Assembly: GCA_963840435.1 (NCBI GenBank)
Contig: CAWIYY010000008.1
Location: 1 to 64,000, forward strand
Length of the DNA stretch: 64,000 nt
Origin: Bog-473 sp963840435
GTDB taxonomy: Bacteria; Actinomycetota; Acidimicrobiia; Acidimicrobiales; RAAP-2
Direction: 5' to 3'
Below the pieces are notes generated by a model. The model made no database searches and had not been told where the DNA came from. It worked only from the letters and a program-made list of their open reading frames with translations. Positions 8,738-17,066 of the stretch are shown in pieces. Each line of letters opens with the position of its first letter. Positions within the stretch are counted from its first letter, which is position 1. A program made the position numbers and the translations under genes.

Positions 8738-9474
8738 AGCGTCGTCTCCTTGCTCAGGCGCTCGACCAGCGCGTGCGTCGCCGCCACCACGGGGCGGCGC
8801 GGCGCGGCGTCGCGCAGGACCAGATCCATCCCGTCGCGCTCTCCCTCCGCCGCGCCCGCTTCCCGGCAGATCAGCAGCCCGGCCAGGTAGTCCCAGACGT
8901 AGAGCGTGCTTCCGCCGACCACCAGGTAGGCGTCGAGCACGCCGTCGGCCACGGCGCAGCACTCGAGCGACGCCGCACCCAGCGCACGGAACTGACCCCA
9001 GCCCGGCGAGCGGCCGGGGAAGCCCGAGATGCCCACGATGGCCGACGACAGTTCCTCGCACCCCGACGGCCGCACGGCCACCCCGTCGCGCTCGGCCCCC
9101 TGGCCGCGCACGGCGGCGTAGCGCACCCCGCTGGCCTGGTTCACGACCACGCCGACCAGAGGCCCCTCGGCGTCGAGGACGCAGATACTGGTGGAGAAGA
9201 AGGGCACACCCCGGTGAGCATTGGTCGAGCCGTCGACGGGGTCGATGACGGCCAGGAGACGATCACCCTCGGGGCCCGTCGTGCCCGATTCCTCCGAGAG
9301 CACGGCCAACCCGGCGCCGTGCAGCACGGGCAGCGCGGCCCCGTCGGCGGCCAGGTCGAGCCGGTACTGGCCCGGGCGGGTGCCGGCCGGGCCCCAGTCG
9401 TCCAGCTCGTCCAGGGCATGGCGCACCGCGGCCACGGCCTCGTCGAGCACTGCGAGCAGCCGAACCTCGTCCAC
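8734..9474 (-). CDS. Inositol monophosphatase family phosphatase
   Basis: This 246-residue protein has the metal-binding signatures of the inositol monophosphatase / bisphosphate nucleotidase superfamily: SEESG at about 60-64, VIDPVDGSTNAHRG at about 76-89, and the late YVWDYLAGLLICREAGA motif where the Asp completes the Mg site. It should hydrolyse a small phosphate ester (inositol phosphate, PAP or a sugar phosphate). The sequence does not say which, and the length is slightly short for the family (250-270). It starts at GTG 9474 and is transcribed away from the 9533 gene with a gap of 58 bases. It is translationally coupled to the SCO6745-family gene downstream. Confidence 0.85.
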   Translation of the reverse strand: MDEVRLLAVLDEAVAAVRHALDELDDWGPAGTRPGQYRLDLAADGAALPVLHGAGLAVLSEESGTTGPEGDRLLAVIDPVDGSTNAHRGVPFFSTSICVLDAEGPLVGVVVNQASGVRYAAVRGQGAERDGVAVRPSGCEELSSAIVGISGFPGRSPGWGQFRALGAASLECCAVADGVLDAYLVVGGSTLYVWDYLAGLLICREAGAAEGERDGMDLVLRDAAPRRPVVAATHALVERLSKETTL

Positions 9475-9532
9475 GGAGACCGCACCCTACCGTCCATGGG
9501 CGGCGGCGCCCGCCCGGTAGGCTCCCGGGGTT

Positions 9533-10090
9533 GTGGCAGCCATTGACGTCGCCGGCTACGTCGCCGACCTGAAGGATCACTCGGTCGACCACGGATTTCA
9601 CGTGCACGACGAGCGTCACTTCGTCGAGACGTACTCCCTGCGCCAGGTCTGGGAGGTCGACCTGCACCCCGAGGAGGGGTGCGGCGGCCCGCTCGACCTG
9701 CATCTCGCCCTCGACGTCGATCCCCGCGTGCTGCTCTCTTTCGAGGACGCCGTCGTCCTGCTCTCCGAGGAGGAGGAGCCGCCCGACGAGTTCCACTTCC
9801 CGCTGACCTTCACCTGGGCCCTGCCCCCGCTGCCGAGCGGGCCCGACCTGCTGCGCCTGGCCATCGACCTGGCCGGCGTGGGGGGCATCGAGCTGCCGCT
9901 GGAAGTCTCCGCCATCGACTCCTTCGCCAACGCCACCGACGGGTCGGAGCGCCGCCTCAGCATCGTGGCCCGCCATCCCGTCTCGCTGGCCCGGGTGCTC
10001 AGCGGCGAGGAGCTCCTGTGCGACGTCTTCGACCGGGCGCTCGCCGTCAGCCGCTTCCTGCTCGAATCAGCCGAAGGCTGGCTTTCCTGA
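9533..10090 (+). CDS. Conserved hypothetical protein, acidic
   Basis: This 185-residue cytosolic-looking protein is rich in Asp and Glu. It contains HVHDERHFVETYSLRQVWEV, LHLALDVDPRVLLSFEDAV and FDRALAVSRFLLESAEGWLS. There is no signal peptide or membrane segment and I recognise no family. The GTG start at 9533 is the first in the frame. The next gene (lipoprotein) starts one base after its stop, so the two form an operon. Function unknown. Confidence 0.7.
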   Translation: MAAIDVAGYVADLKDHSVDHGFHVHDERHFVETYSLRQVWEVDLHPEEGCGGPLDLHLALDVDPRVLLSFEDAVVLLSEEEEPPDEFHFPLTFTWALPPLPSGPDLLRLAIDLAGVGGIELPLEVSAIDSFANATDGSERRLSIVARHPVSLARVLSGEELLCDVFDRALAVSRFLLESAEGWLS

Positions 10091-10091
10091 C

Positions 10092-10535
10092 GTGCACGTG
10101 CGCCGGCCCGGCGCCCTCCGCGGAGGCCGGGTCCTCGCGGTCCTGATCGTCGGGGGCGGGATCGCCCTCAGTGCCTGCGGCGGCAGCGGGGGCGGCCAGA
10201 CTCTGGCCCAGGAGGCCTGCGTCCACGTCCACCGCTCGGTGGTCGACTACGAACGCTCCATCGTGGCGGGCACGTCGCCCGGCACCGCGGCCGGCCTCCA
10301 GCAGAAGGCGGCGCAGGAGCTGCGCGACGCCCTCCCGCTGGCCGCCGCGGCCAACTCGGACGACGGCTCGTGGAATTCGCTCATGACCACGATCTCGGAG
10401 AGCGCCGACATCGACGAGGCGCACCTGCTCCCCTCGCTCAAGGCGCAGTGCGTCGTGGCCAACACCAACGTCAACATCAACCCGCAGAACCCGAACGGGA
10501 ATGTGAACCCGAACCCGGCCTCACCCGCCGGCTGA
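10092..10535 (+). CDS. Small putative lipoprotein
   Basis: This 147-residue protein has a signal sequence with a lipobox: VLAVLIVGGGIALSACGGS, with the Cys at about residue 29, so it should be lipid-anchored outside the membrane. The mature part is helical (QEACVHVHRSVVDYERSIVA) and ends in an Asn/Pro-rich tail (NTNVNINPQNPNGNVNPNP). It starts with GTG at 10092, one base after the previous stop. Its last 15 bases overlap the end of the acyltransferase gene on the other strand. No family recognised. Confidence 0.72.
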   Translation: MHVRRPGALRGGRVLAVLIVGGGIALSACGGSGGGQTLAQEACVHVHRSVVDYERSIVAGTSPGTAAGLQQKAAQELRDALPLAAAANSDDGSWNSLMTTISESADIDEAHLLPSLKAQCVVANTNVNINPQNPNGNVNPNPASPAG

Positions 10536-12641
10536 GCCGGGAGAGGCCGCAGCCGCACTCGTCGTGGTCGTGGTCGTGGCGCTCGCCGCCATCTGGGCCC
10601 GGCCCGCGGCCACGATCCCCGGCATGATGTCCTTGGCCAGGAGGACGCCGCCCTGGGGCGTGAAGTGCACGCCGTCGTTGCGGCGGACGTCGACGCCGTC
10701 GATGGTGGTCGTGAACTTGCCGCCGGGGCACGCCGCGGCGTACAGGTCGACCACCGAGTCCGTCGTCGGGTGCAGGGCCGCCACCTCACGCACCAGCTTG
10801 TTGTATTCGGCCAGGCGGGCCGGGTCGTCCTCGGGCCAGGGCTGGCCGTCGGGCTGCTCTCCTTCGTCGGTGCAGGGTGCCGTGAGGAAGACGAGGTTGG
10901 CCCCGGTCGTGGTGACCAGCCTGGAGGCCAGCTCGAGCTGGCTCTTCACGTAGGCGGCAAAGGCCGGATGCAGAATGTTGGTCATGGCGCCGTGGTACTC
11001 GCGGTCGACCACCTCCCAGCGCCCGGCCAGGACGACGACCACGTTGGGATTCACCACGGACATGGCGGAGAGCCACTGGTCGGGCCAGGGCTGGGAGGTG
11101 GCCGGCTCACCGGGCGTGAGCGGTGAGCCGTTGCAGGCCGGCGGCGTCTCGTCGAGCGCCCCGAGCAGCTCGACCGAGGGCCCGTCCACCACGCCGCAGC
11201 CCAGGATCCCCTTGTCCGACAGCGTGTAGCCGTACTTGCGCTGGGTCGGCGCCTCCCCGAGACCCAACCCGAGCGTGAGGGCCACCGAGTCGCCGAAGAG
11301 CAGCACGCGCACGGGTGGCCCGGCCGACGTCGCGCTGGCCACCTTCGAGGTCGAGCCGTGTCCCGTGCCGGCACTGGCTGAGGTGCCGACGGAACCGGGG
11401 TAGGTGGTGCTGGCCAGCGCCGAGGTGTCGACGGTGGCCGCGATCAGCGCGGCCACCACCACGACGACGGCCACGGGCACGGCCACCCAGGCCCGCCACT
11501 GGTGCAGGAAGGTGCCCATCCGGATCGGCCGCTCGACCAGGTGGAACGAGAGCGCGGAGACGACGAGCGTGACGGCCACCCGTACGAAGAAGAGCGGGTA
11601 GCCGTCCAGCCCGGTGCGCGCGTGGTTGATCCAGAGGAAGAGCGGCCAGTGCCAGATGTAGATGCCGTAGGAGATCCGGCCGACGTAGCGCACGGGGGTG
11701 AGCGAGAGGACACGCGGCACCAGGCTGCGCGGTGCGCCGACGGCGGCCAGGATCACCGAGGCGGTGCACAGACCGACCAGGAAGAAGCCGCCGCTGTAGG
11801 GGAAGGACGAGGTCTCGTCGAAGAGGACCCAGATCAGGATCGCCCCCGCCGCGCCGGCGATGCCGCCGATGCCGCAGAGCGCCCTCCCCCGCTGCGAGGC
11901 CGGCCGCCACAGCTCCCCGGCGGCCAGGCGGCCCTCCTCGTGGTGGCGCTTGGTGAGGATCACCAGCGCCACCGCCAGGGCGCAGCCGATGAAGAGGCAC
12001 TGCGAGCGGGTGTCGGTGCCGAGGTAGACCCGGTTGACGTCGGTGGGTTGGTAGAGCAGCCGCATCTCGACCGCGGAGGCGACGGCTGCTGCCACGCACA
12101 CGCCGAGCAGCACCGTGAGGCTCTTGGTCAGGCGCAGCACGCCCAGCACCACGAGCGGCCAGATCAGGTAGAACTGCTCCTCCACCGCCAGGGACCACGT
12201 GTGGATCAGGGGTGAGGCCGACGCCGTCTCGTTGAAGTAGTTCGACCCGACCAGGATGAAGTGCCAGTTGCTCACGTAGAGCAGGGTCGAGAGCGCGTCG
12301 AGCCGCAAGGCGCCGTAGGTCCCCTCGGGCACGATCACCGAGGCGAAGAACGCCACGAAGAGCAGCATGAGGAGCAGCGCCGGCAGCAGGCGGCGGGCCC
12401 GGCGGGCCCAGAACGCGGCCAGCCGGATGGTCAGCGACTGGCGCCACTCGCCCACCAGCAGCGAGGTGATCAGGAAGCCCGAGAGGACGAAGAACGCATC
12501 GACGCCCATGAACCCGCCGCCCATGAACGAGATGCCCCCGTGGAACATCATCACGGCCAGCACGGCCGCGGCCCGCATGCCGTCGAGGGCGGGGAGGTAG
12601 GCCAGACGAGTGTGCGAGATCTCGCTCTCGTCGTCCTGCAT
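10521..12641 (-). CDS. Membrane acyltransferase (acyltransferase-3) with C-terminal SGNH domain
   Basis: This 706-residue protein has two parts. Residues about 12-400 form an acyltransferase-3 integral membrane domain with some ten hydrophobic helices, beginning YLPALDGMRAAAVLAVMMFH and including GVDAFFVLSGFLITSLL; the His of MMFHGG and the Arg of RRARRLLPALLL are the usual active features. After a Ser/Thr-rich linker, residues about 440-690 form an SGNH hydrolase-like domain with block I VLLFGDSVALTLG and the Asp-His pair in NDGVHFTPQGG. This OafA/OatA-like architecture transfers acetyl or similar groups to extracytoplasmic glycans or peptidoglycan; the substrate here is unknown. The ATG at 12641 has GGAGG ten bases upstream; the longer open frame is not credible. 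The C-terminus ends in a Thr/Ala/Ser run. Confidence 0.88.
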   Translation of the reverse strand: MQDDESEISHTRLAYLPALDGMRAAAVLAVMMFHGGISFMGGGFMGVDAFFVLSGFLITSLLVGEWRQSLTIRLAAFWARRARRLLPALLLMLLFVAFFASVIVPEGTYGALRLDALSTLLYVSNWHFILVGSNYFNETASASPLIHTWSLAVEEQFYLIWPLVVLGVLRLTKSLTVLLGVCVAAAVASAVEMRLLYQPTDVNRVYLGTDTRSQCLFIGCALAVALVILTKRHHEEGRLAAGELWRPASQRGRALCGIGGIAGAAGAILIWVLFDETSSFPYSGGFFLVGLCTASVILAAVGAPRSLVPRVLSLTPVRYVGRISYGIYIWHWPLFLWINHARTGLDGYPLFFVRVAVTLVVSALSFHLVERPIRMGTFLHQWRAWVAVPVAVVVVVAALIAATVDTSALASTTYPGSVGTSASAGTGHGSTSKVASATSAGPPVRVLLFGDSVALTLGLGLGEAPTQRKYGYTLSDKGILGCGVVDGPSVELLGALDETPPACNGSPLTPGEPATSQPWPDQWLSAMSVVNPNVVVVLAGRWEVVDREYHGAMTNILHPAFAAYVKSQLELASRLVTTTGANLVFLTAPCTDEGEQPDGQPWPEDDPARLAEYNKLVREVAALHPTTDSVVDLYAAACPGGKFTTTIDGVDVRRNDGVHFTPQGGVLLAKDIMPGIVAAGRAQMAASATTTTTTSAAAASPGSAGG

Positions 12642-12739
12642 CGCGCGCAATCCTCCAGCGTTCGGTTCGGGAGTTCGGGGGTTCGGGGCCGGCGACGCTC
12701 GACGCGTGCTCGACGCGCCGTCAGTCTCGCAGATGCCGG

Positions 12740-13534
12740 GTGCTGCCCCCGGGCGGGGGCGGCTCACTACCCTGGTCTCTCCTGAGCACGACCCGCCCCC
12801 CCACCCGCCTCGTGGCCAGTTCTGCGGGCCGGACCACCGCCCGGCCCCTGGCTGCCCCCCTGCCCCGCCGCGCCCCCCGTCCACAGCGGGCGCATCGGCG
12901 CCGCTTCGCCGCGTTCGTGCTGGTCCTGGCGCTGGTGGCCGCCGGGGTCGCCGCCTACGCGCTCTCGCGCCCCCCTGCGCTCAGCCCGCTGCGGGCCCGC
13001 ATCGTGGCCATCGCACAGGGTCAGGTGGGCTACACCACCGACCCCTCCGACACCTATTGCAACAAGTTCAGCGCCTACTGGAACGCCGGGTTGGACGACT
13101 GCGGCGGCAACGGCAACCTCGACGAGGAGTGGTGCGCCGACTTCGCGGCCTGGGTCTGGAAGCAGGCGGGCGCGCTGGTGGCCTACCAGCTCGCTCCCGG
13201 CTACCTCAACGGCAACTCGGCCAGCTTCTACGTGTGGGGCACCGACCACGGCACCTGGCACCCGGTCGGCTCCGGCTACACGCCCCGGCCGGGCGACGTC
13301 GCCGTCTACGGCCTCGACACCACGGCGGTGACGGCGGTGCACGTGGCCGTGGTCACCGCCGCGACCGGGAACGACGCCTCGCCCGACGTCGTCAACGGCG
13401 ACGGGGACCACACCGGATTCAGCGTGGTCGAGGTGGGCGACAACCAGGCCTTCGCCGACGTGAAGGGCAAGGGCGCGCCGCTCTCGGGCTACGTCTCGCC
13501 CCTGTCCGGGTCCTCGACGACCGCCTCCTCCTGA
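12740..13534 (+). CDS. CHAP-domain cell-wall hydrolase, membrane-anchored
   Basis: A single hydrophobic segment (FAAFVLVLALVAAGVAAYAL, about residues 56-76) after an Arg-rich stretch anchors the protein. The external part carries a CHAP (NlpC/P60-superfamily) domain: catalytic Cys in EEWCADFAAWVWKQAG (about 131), the His in AVHVAVVTAATG (about 200), and a downstream polar position near VVEVGDNQ. It probably cleaves peptidoglycan cross-links. The CNKFSAYWNAGLDDCGG segment may form a disulfide. The start is uncertain: ATG 12740 and an in-frame GTG at 12812 both lack a good ribosome site, and the first 50 residues are low complexity. The last 46 bases overlap the convergent transporter gene. Confidence 0.8.
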   Translation: MLPPGGGGSLPWSLLSTTRPPTRLVASSAGRTTARPLAAPLPRRAPRPQRAHRRRFAAFVLVLALVAAGVAAYALSRPPALSPLRARIVAIAQGQVGYTTDPSDTYCNKFSAYWNAGLDDCGGNGNLDEEWCADFAAWVWKQAGALVAYQLAPGYLNGNSASFYVWGTDHGTWHPVGSGYTPRPGDVAVYGLDTTAVTAVHVAVVTAATGNDASPDVVNGDGDHTGFSVVEVGDNQAFADVKGKGAPLSGYVSPLSGSSTTASS

Positions 13535-15003
13535 GCCCGGGCCAGCTCCTCGTCCTCGTCCTGTTGGGCGGACAGAGCCAGCAGCACCGCCTCGAACACC
13601 TTGGCCGCGTCGTCCTCGATGTGGCGCCGGGCCAGCATCAGGCAGGCCGCCCCGAGGAAGGCGATCGGGAGGATGAGCAGGAACGCGGTGCGGTAGTTGT
13701 TGCCGAACTGGGCGGCGATGGCCGAGGTGACGATCGGCGCCGCGGCCGACCCGAACACCACCGAGGCCAGGTTGAAGGCCCCGAACCCGGCGCCGCGGAC
13801 GTGGGCCGGGGCGGCGTCGGACAGCCCGGCCCGGAGCGCCGGCACGCAGGCGGTGGCGGCCAGGAACCCGAGCAGCTGAATCACGAACACGGCGGCGAAC
13901 GGCAGCGGAATGAACGAGACCATGAAGAGCGCCGCGCTCAGCATGATGCAGACGGCGGGGATCACCACCCGGGCCCCGAGGAAGCGGTTGACCCAGGTGT
14001 CGGCGATACGCCCGCCGATGAGCGTGCCGGGGATGCCGCCGAGGATGGCCAGGGCGCCGAACGTGCCGTTGGAGGCCTGCTGGGAGAGGTGGAGCTGGTT
14101 CTGGTAGAAGTTCGGCATCCAGGTGGCCACCGCCGTGACGACGAAGCCCACCGTGGAGACGCCGACCAGCGCGTAGCGCATGGTGGGGATGCGCAGGATC
14201 GTCCCGCAGTCCTGGCGCAGGCCGCGCCCCATGTCGCCGACGAAGCGGCCGAAACCGTGCGGGAAGAGCGGCGGCCCCTTGTCCTCGGCCAGCTCCATCT
14301 CCTCTGAGTGCGTGACGTGGGCCCGGTCGGCCGTGCCCCGGCTCGGCTCGGGCAGGCGCCAGCAGAAGTAGGCCACCAGGAGGCCCGGGAAGAGGGAGAC
14401 GAAGAAGGCGACGCGCCAGCCGTGACCGTCGAAGAGCGGCCCGATGGCGCCGCCGATGGCCAAGCCCATGCCGAGCCCGACGTAGCTCAGGCACTGCTGA
14501 ATGGAGAAGGCCCGGCCCCGCCGCTCGGTCCCGTAGTAGTCGGCGATGACGCTGCTGCCCGAGGGGTCGGTGACCGCCTGGCCGAAGCCCAGCGACGCCC
14601 GGATGACCACGAGCAGGCCGAAGGCGGTGGTCGGGACCAGCCCGCCCAGGGCGCTGATGATCGACCAGGCCACGATGGTGACGGCCATGGCCCGCGTCCG
14701 GTTCCAACGGTCGGCCAGGTAGCCGGCGGGCAGGGTGATGATCCCGTTGACGAGGATGAACGCGGAGAAGAGGACGCCGATGGCGGTGTCGCCCACCCCG
14801 AAGGCCGTCTTGATCTGGTCGCTGCTGCCCCGGACGATGTACTGGTCCATCCCGTCGATGAACAGGGTGAAACCGACCACCCACATGGGCCAGTTGGTGA
14901 CCAGCATGCGCCGGGGTCCCGCCGCCGGCGCGGACGCACCCTCCCCCGCCCGGCCAGGGTCAGCGGGGGGCGCCGGCGTGCGCCGGGCTTCTGCCGTGCT
15001 CAT
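13489..15003 (-). CDS. MFS transporter, spinster-like
   Basis: This 504-residue protein shows about 12 transmembrane helices. The conserved MFS loop after helix 2 reads LPAGYLADRWNRTRAMAV, and helix 4-5 carries RASLGFGQAVTDPSGSSVIA. The overall pattern, including the loop SIQQCLSYVGLGMGLAIGGA, is like spinster/sugar-phosphate MFS members; the substrate cannot be told. The ATG at 15003 is preceded by GGCGGAG and skips a poor ten-residue extension. The C-terminal tail is acidic and glutamate-rich. It is separated by 62 bases from the upstream aldehyde dehydrogenase on the same strand, so the two may be co-transcribed. Confidence 0.85.
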   Translation of the reverse strand: MSTAEARRTPAPPADPGRAGEGASAPAAGPRRMLVTNWPMWVVGFTLFIDGMDQYIVRGSSDQIKTAFGVGDTAIGVLFSAFILVNGIITLPAGYLADRWNRTRAMAVTIVAWSIISALGGLVPTTAFGLLVVIRASLGFGQAVTDPSGSSVIADYYGTERRGRAFSIQQCLSYVGLGMGLAIGGAIGPLFDGHGWRVAFFVSLFPGLLVAYFCWRLPEPSRGTADRAHVTHSEEMELAEDKGPPLFPHGFGRFVGDMGRGLRQDCGTILRIPTMRYALVGVSTVGFVVTAVATWMPNFYQNQLHLSQQASNGTFGALAILGGIPGTLIGGRIADTWVNRFLGARVVIPAVCIMLSAALFMVSFIPLPFAAVFVIQLLGFLAATACVPALRAGLSDAAPAHVRGAGFGAFNLASVVFGSAAAPIVTSAIAAQFGNNYRTAFLLILPIAFLGAACLMLARRHIEDDAAKVFEAVLLALSAQQDEDEELARAQEEAVVEDPDRGET

Positions 15004-15065
15004 GAAAGCTCCGCCGCTTCCACCGTCTGCCAACTTCGGGGCGTCGGGAGCCCGCGGTCAGGCGC

Positions 15066-16544
15066 TCATGCCCCCGCGCCCGGCGTGTACCCCGCCGGCA
15101 GGGCGATGGACTTCTTCTCCAGGAAGGACTCGAGGCCTTCGGGCCCGAACTCGCGTCCCACACCCGACTCCTTGTAACCACCGAAGGGCGTCGAGAAGTC
15201 GATCGGCACCGGTGCGTTGAGCATGTAGGTGCCGGTGCGCACCTGGCGGGCCACGCCGAGGCCGCGGTCGTTGTCGGCCGTCCAGACGGAACCGCACAGG
15301 CCGTAGTTCGAGTCGTTGGCGATGTCGACCGCGTTCTCGTCGCCGTCGTAGGGGATGACGACGAGGACGGGACCGAAGATCTCCTCCTGGGCGATCTTCA
15401 TTTTGTTGTCGACGTCGGAGAACACGGTCGGCTCCACGTACCAGCCCTTGGCGAAGTCGCTCCCCGAGGGGCGCCCGCCACCGAGCGCGACCGTCGCACC
15501 CTCCTCACGTCCGCTGTCGAGATACCCCAGGATCCGGGTGCGCTGGCGCTCGGCCACCACCGGGCCCACTTCGGTCGCCGGGTCCATCGGGTCGCCCACC
15601 TTCATGGCGGCCACGCCCGAGACGACGGCGTCGACCACCTCGGCGTAGCGGGCCCGCGGTGCGAGGATGCGCGTCTGGGCGATGCAGGCCTGCCCGTTGT
15701 TCATGATCGAGTTCGGCAGCAGGGTCGGGATTGTCGTCGCCAGGTCGGCGTCGTCGAGGATGATGGCGGCCGACTTGCCGCCGAGCTCGAGCGTGCAGCG
15801 CTTGAGGCGCTCACCGCACAGCCCACCGATGCGCTTGCCCCCGACACCCGAGCCGGTGAACGAGATCTTGTCGACGCCCGGGTGCGTGACCAGGTGCTCG
15901 GACACCTCGCGGCCGGCGGGGATCACGGAGAGGACGCCCTTGGGGAGCCCGTTCTCCTCGAAGATCTCGGCCAGGCGGAAGGCGTCGAAGGGCGTCTCGG
16001 GCGCCGGCTTGTAGACCACGGTGCAGCCGGCGACCAACGAGGGGGCCAGCTTGGCCGCGGCGATGAAGAGCGGCACGTTCCACGGCGCGATGGCGCCGAC
16101 GACGCCCACCGGCTCCTTGGTCACAAGCACCTGCGGGTTGAGCAGGCCGGTCCGCACCTCGTCGAAGGCGAAGGTGTCGGCCAGGTCGGCGTAGTAGTTG
16201 AAGATCATCATCGGGGCGAGCACCTGGCCCATGCCCGAGAACGTGATGGGCGAGCCCATCTCGCCCGTGATGATGGCGGCCAGGTCGCCCATCTCGGCCG
16301 CGATCTGCGTCGCCACCTTGCGCAGGATCTCGCCCCGCTCGGTCGGCGTCATGCGGGGCCAGGGACCCTTGTCGAACGCGGTGCGGGCGGCCGCCACCGC
16401 CTTGTCGATGTCGGCCTCGGTGCCGTCGGGCACCCGGCCCACGACCTCCTCGGTCGACGGCGAGATCACCTCGATGGTGTCGGTGCCCTCCGGGGCCACC
16501 CAGTCGCCGCCGATGTACAAGCGGTCGTAGTCCCGAATCGCCAT
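15066..16544 (-). CDS. NAD(P)-dependent aldehyde dehydrogenase
   Basis: This 492-residue protein is a full-length aldehyde dehydrogenase. It has the N-terminal YIGGDWVAPEG, the Rossmann region GAIAPWNVPLFIAAAKLAPS and KPAPETP, the catalytic Glu in CTLELGGKSAAIILDDADL, the nucleophile Cys in NNGQACIAQTRIL, and the C-terminal EEIFGPVLVVIPYD and FGGYKESGVGREFG. It oxidises an aldehyde to its acid with NAD(P); the substrate is not evident. The ATG at 16544 has GGGAGG eight bases upstream. It lies upstream of and in line with the MFS transporter gene. Confidence 0.93.
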   Translation of the reverse strand: MAIRDYDRLYIGGDWVAPEGTDTIEVISPSTEEVVGRVPDGTEADIDKAVAAARTAFDKGPWPRMTPTERGEILRKVATQIAAEMGDLAAIITGEMGSPITFSGMGQVLAPMMIFNYYADLADTFAFDEVRTGLLNPQVLVTKEPVGVVGAIAPWNVPLFIAAAKLAPSLVAGCTVVYKPAPETPFDAFRLAEIFEENGLPKGVLSVIPAGREVSEHLVTHPGVDKISFTGSGVGGKRIGGLCGERLKRCTLELGGKSAAIILDDADLATTIPTLLPNSIMNNGQACIAQTRILAPRARYAEVVDAVVSGVAAMKVGDPMDPATEVGPVVAERQRTRILGYLDSGREEGATVALGGGRPSGSDFAKGWYVEPTVFSDVDNKMKIAQEEIFGPVLVVIPYDGDENAVDIANDSNYGLCGSVWTADNDRGLGVARQVRTGTYMLNAPVPIDFSTPFGGYKESGVGREFGPEGLESFLEKKSIALPAGYTPGAGA

Positions 16545-16672
16545 GCGTCCCTCCCAGGTACTCGGAGGGCCCGCCGCCCCCACCGCCGGGTGTCGGGCGG
16601 CACCACCAGGCTAGCGCCGCGTCGGACAACCTGTCCGATTGGCCCCTTCGACGCGGCGCCCGCAGGGACGGG

Positions 16673-16996
16673 TCAGGCCGTCTCGTCGCGCGGCTCGATG
16701 TGGGCGACGACGCCGTCGTTCTCCACCCAGCCCTTCCCGGCGGCATACGCCTGCATCCCGGCGAAGCCCTCGTCCCACTCGTCGGTGGCCGCCGTCCCGG
16801 CCAGGGCCCGCAGGGCGACGGGATCGACCACCACGTGCTGGCCGTCCTCCTTGAGCCGGCCCAGGCCCGATTGGTCCACCACGCGGGCGAGGTCGCCCTG
16901 GTCACCGCCACCTTCGACGGTCACGGAGAAGCGCCCGAAGTCGTCGGGATCGCGCAGGTGGACCCGGGATTCGGACAGGTCGATGACGATCAGCAC
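16673..16996 (-). CDS. Small conserved hypothetical protein
   Basis: This protein has 107 residues from the GTG at 16996 (start VLIVIDLSESRVHLRDPDDF), with FGRFSVTVEGGGDQGDLARV and QHVVVDPVALRALAGTAATD in the middle and ENDGVVAHIEPRDETA at the end. An ATG at 17077 is open in frame but would overlap the divergent phosphotransferase start at 17067, so I prefer 16996, which leaves a gap of 70 bases. No family or membrane segment is recognised. Codon use is typical of its neighbours. Confidence 0.65.
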   Translation of the reverse strand: MLIVIDLSESRVHLRDPDDFGRFSVTVEGGGDQGDLARVVDQSGLGRLKEDGQHVVVDPVALRALAGTAATDEWDEGFAGMQAYAAGKGWVENDGVVAHIEPRDETA

Positions 16997-17066
16997 GGTT
17001 CGGGACGCTACCCCGCGGCAGTCACGGCCACCCCGGTGGCCTGCACCATCGGTAAAGTGCCGCCCC

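Noticed and set aside
12610..14307. 565-residue plus-strand open frame across the CHAP and MFS genes
   Set aside because: It is Gly/Arg/His-rich with no motif and lies antisense to the MFS gene; the CHAP and MFS proteins explain the region.
15882..17066. Open extension upstream of the phosphotransferase start
   Set aside because: It is antisense to the aldehyde dehydrogenase and the small hypothetical protein; the GTG at 17067 fits the APH family length.
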